DNA from: Margaritispora aquatica
Taxonomy: Eukaryota; Ascomycota; Leotiomycetes; Helotiales; Discinellaceae
DNA: 64,000 bases
Assembly: GCA_007644065.1 (NCBI GenBank)
Contig: VJWN01000003.1
Coordinates: forward strand, 496,001 to 560,000
Direction of reading: 5' to 3'
Made by a program: the position numbers and the translations under genes
The notes under the pieces: generated by a model
Seen by the model: only the letters and a program-made list of their open reading frames with translations
What the model was told of the DNA's origin: nothing
Database searches by the model: none
Shown here: positions 58,210 to 64,000 of the stretch, piece after piece
How the letters are laid out: each line of letters starts with the position of its first letter
Position numbering within the stretch: the first letter of the stretch is position 1

Positions 58210-59852
58210 TCAAGAAGCCACCACCACCATTCCCTTAAACGCCCTCGCCCTCACCCCGCTCTCAAACAACCAATCCAACTCTTCAAACGTCCTATGCGCC
58301 GTCTCAGGAACACGGAAATACATCCAAACCACGGACGCCGCCGCCGTGCCTCCAAAGATAAACCCAATCTTTCCCCCTAAGTCCGCAGAATCAGGATTAA
58401 TGAGCAGCGGCACAACGATATTCATCAATACTCCAAAGAGATTCTGCACCACGATGCCCAGCCCCACGGTGCGGCTGCGCAGGCGCGACGAGGAGATCTC
58501 TGCGAATAAAGCGTACCCAATCGGTCCAATCGTGAGGAGGTATGTGAATGCGAAGACGACGATGCACGCTACTTGGCCGTAGGCGAGAGCTGTTGCGTTG
58601 CCAGGCAGGACGTCGAGGATGCCGATGAGGAAGAGGAGGACTGTCAGGGTGCTGGTGCCGATGAGGACCATGGGACGCCGTCCGCTGCGGTTGATTAGGA
58701 ACCAGGAGCAAATCACGCCGACGAGACCTAGGACCGAGACTCCCACAGAGGCACTAAAGGAGGTGGATGTCGAGAGCCCGGCAAGAGTGAAGAAGTAGCT
58801 GCTGTATCCTATCACGAACACGACGCCCGTGAGCTGCGCGACGGTGAATATCCCCATTGCGACTTCGGTGCGGCGCGCGTCGGGGCCTCGGAAGCAGTCG
58901 AGGTAGCTGGTTGCCTTCGTAGTCTCTGCTTCGAGCGCGATCGTCTTAGCGATTTCGGCGAGAACGGCTGTAGGCGATGAGTGCCCGAGGCGCGAGAGCG
59001 TCGTGTGTGCTAAGGTGATCTTGCCGGTACGCGCCAGGAACCAGGGCGATTCGGGGCAGAAGGGGAGGCCGAGCATGATAAGCGTGGGGAAGACGAATTG
59101 GAGTGTAAAGGGAATCTTGTAGGCTGATGCCGAGGTCAGTGTTCCCGTGCCTTTGAGAATTAGGTTCGCCATTAGCTGGCCGATACCGATGAAGAGTTGG
59201 ATCCCGGACGTAGTGAGGCCTCGTACTTCGACGGGGCAGATTTCGGCGGCGAAGGAGGCGGGGACGGTGAGGAATGCGCCGAGGGAGAGGCCGTTTAGGA
59301 GCTGTTGATGTTAGTGATGATATTTGGAGGCGCTTGAGTAATTACCTTTCCGGCCATGAGCACCTCAGAGCGTGAGGTGAAGATCTGGATAAAAACTGCT
59401 ATGATGCTGATTATACAAGCTGTCCAGAGAGTCAACTTCTTCCCCACCCAGTCGCCCATGTATCCTGCTCCGATAGCACCAAAGAAGCCACCGATCGATG
59501 AAGCTGTATTGAATGCTATTTGCCACCCAGAGCTGATGATGTAGGTATCATGGTAGAGATAGCCAAAATCTTTCTGAAAGGATGGCACTGAGACGACGCC
59601 ATTGGCGAGCTGATATTGTCAGACGAAGTTCTTACAGTTATAAAAGTCACTTACCAGAACATCCAGTCCCCAATTGATCGCACCAAGTCCCATGAAAGCA
59701 GACCAGAATACTGCAGCTTTGTAATGCACAACCATTTCCCATGTTGACCTTTTCGACTCATCCGCCGATGACACCTGACTTGCCTTTTCCACCTCTACTA
59801 TACTCTTTACATCTTCCCCAGAACTCAACTGTGTTGCGATATCTGAACCCAT
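58210..59852 (-). CDS. MFS sugar transporter (maltose/alpha-glucoside type)
   Basis: Exons 59852-59655, 59609-59346 and 59301-58210 give 517 aa; introns are 45 and 44 nt, and both junctions keep phase 0. The protein has about 12 membrane segments and sugar-porter motifs: GAGYMGDWVGKKLT after TM2, PESPWFLARTGK ahead of the central loop, SYLDCFRGPDARRTEVAMGI, LINRSGRRPMVLIG and the C-terminal VPETAHRTFEELDWLFE, where His-Arg replaces the common Lys-Gly-Arg. The cytosolic N-terminus is acidic. The family imports disaccharides or glucosides by proton symport; substrate here is unknown. It is complete, unlike the transporter at the left edge, and the two are only distantly similar. No linked enzyme gene is visible on either side. 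Confidence 0.92.
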
Positions 59853-62800
59853 AATTACGTTGCTTTTTTAAGCTCAAAGATCCCCATCGTTCCATCAGAT
59901 GTGGGAATCCAACGGTCTAAATACCGTACATCTCGATCAAAGGCCCGATTTGATTCATGCGCCTTACGGCATCCTGGGGTAAGATTGGATCACCAACGTG
60001 GATTATGCTGGAGACCCAGACTGACTCGTCCAATGCGCGGGGAATTCACTTCCACTTTCGTCTCAAACAAGCGTTTATAAAGCATCTCAAATGAACTTTT
60101 CCAAGGATCACGTTGATAATGACGATCTTTCGCGGAAAGGAGTCGTGTTAATTGTGGAGATAGTGCGTCTCAAGACGTTTCTAGAAAAACTCAATTAAGT
60201 GGGTCAAGTGATGAACGGTTGATGTGCCAAAAGAGTGTGGAAAGTTAAAGGGGTGGCTGATAGATGAGACGGCCTTACTCGTGCTAAGCTCGAAGGCTAT
60301 GCAATTGAGTTCAGGACTAAAGAAATGACAGCGGTTCATGCATCATAATAAGACTGCCACATCGCGATATGTTGTACTTGCAGTCTTTGCAAACTTTCCG
60401 TGAGCAATTCCAAAGGTATTTTAGTCCTTTACAGACATACCGCAGTCCCAGTATTCTAAATGTGGTGGGTCTCAGGGAGATGGGATTGACAAGGTAATTT
60501 GCTAGCTTTACACGATCTTCCTATTTTGAATTGGGCTATCAGCTGACATTTGATGCCCGTGAAAGCCACTCATAACCAGTATATTCATCAGGTCATTTTG
60601 CAGGTAGTTCTTTCGTTACTCCAGGGAAGAACGACTGGTTGCTATTGAAGTAATCAATATATATTAGAGTCCCAATAGATTAGCCAAAGTATCATTTTGA
60701 TCATCATAAAGGCACAATCTGAGTTTCTCAGCGACAAGGGGAAGTCCTGGAGAATTTCCGATAGTAAGATTATCTTTGCGTCCATAGAGATATGACTACG
60801 AATATTCTGGCCATTGGCTTGAACTGAATTCTGCTTCCAGCAACATCTCTCACGCCAAGTGAGAATACCAGATATTCCGACCAAGGACTCCATATTCGAA
60901 AGTGACATGCTTCCAAGGAAACGCGAACAGAGATTGCCAAGTGTTGTGCAAGCGTTTGCAACGATGGTGGGATTATAATATGAAAAGTCATAAACTAAGA
61001 ACAACAACTAGGTCAATTTGATGCAATCAAAGAACTCAGTCGTTTGTGCAACAACCGCCAAAACTCGCCTCAAAAGGGTTCCTGCACCATGAGAACTTCT
61101 CAAGCACTTATCCGACGTTCCACAACCACCATGAACATGTTCATACTTAAGCTGGCAGCACGTGCAGGGCATGCAACAAGGAACCAAGCGGTATGCATCT
61201 CTGCGTAACCACCAGTTCCCGTCAATTTACCAGAGTGCATCTTGCATCAACACCTGGTATCTGCGATGGCTAGATGCATGATGTAGATCTAAGGTCCGGA
61301 CAATCAAACAAATGTGGATTGTAATTCTCAATGCCACAAGGACAGCTTGATCATGAATGTTATAAGTTGTTTGTTGACATGGTATCAAACAGACTTGAAG
61401 CTTCCAGGGTTGTGAGGATGCAACCTGCTCAGCACTTACTGAGGACATTGGAAAATTGATTGATGTGATGCAAGTGTGTGAGATTAGTATAAGGCAACCA
61501 CAGTGTTAACGTCACAGAGTAAATACAACAAACGAACTGGAAAGGGAATAGAAAGAAGGAACGAAGGAGGCTGGAATAATGACATAATACACCACGTGAT
61601 CCATATAAAAGAATATCCGATGTTCTGCCGACTCAACCTCAGCAGAACTCAAGTTGAACATGTTATTCTCTTTACATGTGCAATATTCTGTTGCAAAAGA
61701 CAAAAATTAGATCTAGCCGTAGCAGATGTTTTGTTGTCTCTGACAAGTGTCTGATTATATTCACAGCACCCAGGCTGCCTCTATGACGGAGTACCGTTCA
61801 GTGTGCGGCGAAAATTTTCTTGTTACAGACGGACAATGAAGCCGCACTGCTGTGCGGTATGTCTTGTCTGGCTTTCCCTTTAATCTTTGCTAGACTGATG
61901 GTTGATGTCGCTGCTGCCTGCTCCTTGATTCCTTTCGTTTGCTATTTCATTTTCGGATTGGCCTCCACTACAAATGACAGCTGAGTCCGTTTTCAATTCA
62001 AATTCATCTCAACCCAATTTTAGGGAATGTCCGTGGACTGTTTAAGATATATTTTCTAGTGATTTCATGTTTTCTATCGAGAGCCTAGGGGCTTCCATTC
62101 CAGGCAACAATGCGAGCTTTTTCTAGATAGTAGTTTGCTTTCAGTATCCTAAGTTGACGAGTATTGACTGGACTCACACGGATTCTTCCATCTCATAAAT
62201 CTCTTTCCGCCATCAGTCATGGATTGCCGAAATGCGATACTTTCACATAAAAGGAGAATTAACGAGTTTCTCTGTGGAAGAGTAAGCTGTGAATTCATCT
62301 GGGTCTGGGAAAGATATTGTCTAATCTCAGCCCACTTCCCTACACCACAAAACAAGCTGCATAAGATCTGGGACGTATCAGCCAGTTTTTTGTACCAGGC
62401 CTCTGACCTTCCTAATCTTGCAGATCTTGGATCCGATTTCGATGAATCGAAATATGTGGCGTAGGTTCCGAGAAGGGGTGCACCGTTTCAAGATCTTCCT
62501 CTCCGACAATCTTAATAGACTTTGTTTCACCCTGCCTCTGCTTCTTTTTCGTGCCCACATCTTGTTGGCTTTGAATAAGGCTGAGGCATAGAAGCGACGG
62601 TAGGCAAATGGGTCCATCTTATTCTTTCCTCCCAACACGTATTCATGCCCCGCATTGTGGGGAAGCTTCTATGTGTGGGCAAAATCTTTCGTGTTCCATG
62701 TTGACCAGTATGTATGTCGGCGTATTGGTAGGTTACTTCGAAATAGTCAGAGACAATTTGATGGGGAACTGATAGGTGAAGCACATGGCTTAGATCCGCT

Positions 62801-64000
62801 TCTCTGAGATCACAAGCCAGTGTTACAAGTCAGCATGTACCCGTTCTTGAAGGTCCAATCACCCACTTGCTTCTCTCTCCATCAAACCGTTTTTCTTTGC
62901 TACAGTCTTCGCTAAAGAGCTCTAATTAGATACTTGGAGACCCCTGAGTTTAACGAAATATTCGTATGTAATCGGCATGGTTGTGTAGCTGATGCCCATC
63001 TTGAAGCGGGCGAAGTATTGTTGTTTGAGTATGCCAACTGCAATTTCATGGCCTACACTTGTATCTGGTGCCGGTTTGTAGTCTGTCAAATTACATGGCA
63101 CGAACTGCTTCATTATCGTCCCAACAATGTCGTCGTCGCTTAGCAAGACCAGGTCTCTACCATCCTAGCTCATGCAATATCTCCGTCACCAATGTCTCTT
63201 ATCCTGCATAGAGATGTCGATCACGAGCTCTCTATCCATATGTCACCAGGTCGTCAATCTTTCGGGCTATTTCTGAGTAGCCAGAATCTTTGTAAAATAG
63301 GCCTGTCCATTCCAAGTATCGAATAGCTGTTCGTGCAAGTTTCTATGTGTACAATTTGAAGATGGCCTGTCGTGAAATTCGAATATAGATAAGTATCAGA
63401 TGCCTTCAAGGCTCTCATAATCTTCTCTCTCCCGCTGTATGGAGATTTCATTGTCGAATAAGTCTCCTAGAGTTGCAACCCTTCATCTATCATGTATCTA
63501 GCATGATCATATCCAGGCTGTCTATTTCGAGGTATTCGATATCTGCTGCTAAGAATTAAGCGAATCTCGGCTAATGGCCTAACAGGAAAAGACAGCGCTA
63601 TACCATCTCAAAGATATTGATCACTTACTCATTGTCGACCAACTTTCAACCTTTGCAGTTCCCTCATGTGCCACTTCTTGGTATTGCATGTTTCGGTATG
63701 ATATCTGGTTCGAAGTAGTCGAAGCTCTGTTCTTCGAAGATGCTATAGGGTTGTCAATCAGCTCGTCAAAGGCATATCTCTAGCAGCAATATCAGATCTG
63801 CACACAGATCTTCATCACCTACCTTCTCTATTCTTCAGTGATTTGATCTTGACCACCTGCTATCATGCTTCACTCCCATTTCATTCATTGAAACATTCAT
63901 TGTATTATATTGATGAGGAGATAATGATGTGAATCCAGGCAAACGCTGGTTCTCGACTTCTCCTACCATTGGCCCGCGCCGTGGACAATTGCGACGCCTA
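59853..64000. other. 4.1 kb at right edge without an intact gene
   Basis: It starts with the transporter promoter. The rest has only short open frames on both strands. Between about 62.9 and 63.9 kb the minus strand shows protein-like fragments interrupted by stops and frame changes (separate entry). Confidence 0.5.
62922..63900 (-). pseudogene. Possible decayed or unresolved gene
   Basis: Minus-strand fragments with protein-like composition appear in changing frames: near 63900 MVGEVENQRLPGF, near 63700 YRNMQYQEVAHEG, near 63300 YLEWTGLFYKDSGYSEIARK, and 63165-62925 LLSDDDIVGTIMKQFVPCN through TMPITYEYFVKLRGLQ. Some breaks coincide with plausible introns (for example gtaagtgatc near 63630), but others are plain stops. 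I do not recognise the family. It could be a pseudogene, a gene with several introns I failed to place, or partly chance. Confidence 0.25.

Overview
The window is nuclear DNA from a filamentous ascomycete (Pezizomycotina). The support is short GT-AG introns (mostly 45-180 nt) with CTAAC-type branch sites, interrupted genes throughout, a C2H2/fungal-MHR transcription factor, a Medusa-type developmental regulator and several secreted plant-biomass enzymes. The mix would suit a Leotiomycete, but that placement is inference. I see no rRNA, tRNA, CRISPR, viral or intact transposon sequence.

Left arm (1-33 kb) is gene dense. In order: a truncated MFS sugar transporter (-) divergent from a GH78 alpha-L-rhamnosidase (+), followed by a C2H2 + fungal-MHR regulator (+), a plausible rhamnoside-use neighbourhood; an unrecognised Cys/Gly/Tyr-rich protein (+); a Dal5-type MFS anion transporter (-); a soluble tandem ABC ATPase (-); a block of housekeeping genes (UMP1 proteasome maturation factor +, prenylated ubiquitin-fold protein UBL3 -, calcineurin-like phosphoesterase +); an 18-exon secreted protein (-) joining a GDS/CE3 esterase to about ten FG-GAP/VCBS repeats and a C-terminal region of about 490 residues that I do not recognise; a HAD 2-haloacid-dehalogenase-like protein (+); and a CalB-type lipase (-).

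The middle (33-58 kb) holds one confident gene, the medusa homologue medA (-, 40.4-42.7 kb with at least one further exon near 43.5 kb). It lies between about 7.3 kb downstream and 14.6 kb upstream of low-complexity, microsatellite-rich DNA with no convincing protein gene. The ACCT/TACCT and GTACA/TACTG short repeats recur on both sides. I read this as an extended regulatory/transcript-leader domain of a developmental regulator, which is inference.

Right arm (58-64 kb) has a second MFS sugar transporter (-) and then 4 kb with no intact gene, including coding-like fragments near 62.9-63.9 kb that look like a decayed or unresolved gene.

Gene models were spliced by hand from donor/acceptor consensus, reading-frame continuity and family similarity. 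Every multi-exon total given divides by three and ends in one stop, but none was checked against transcripts or databases.
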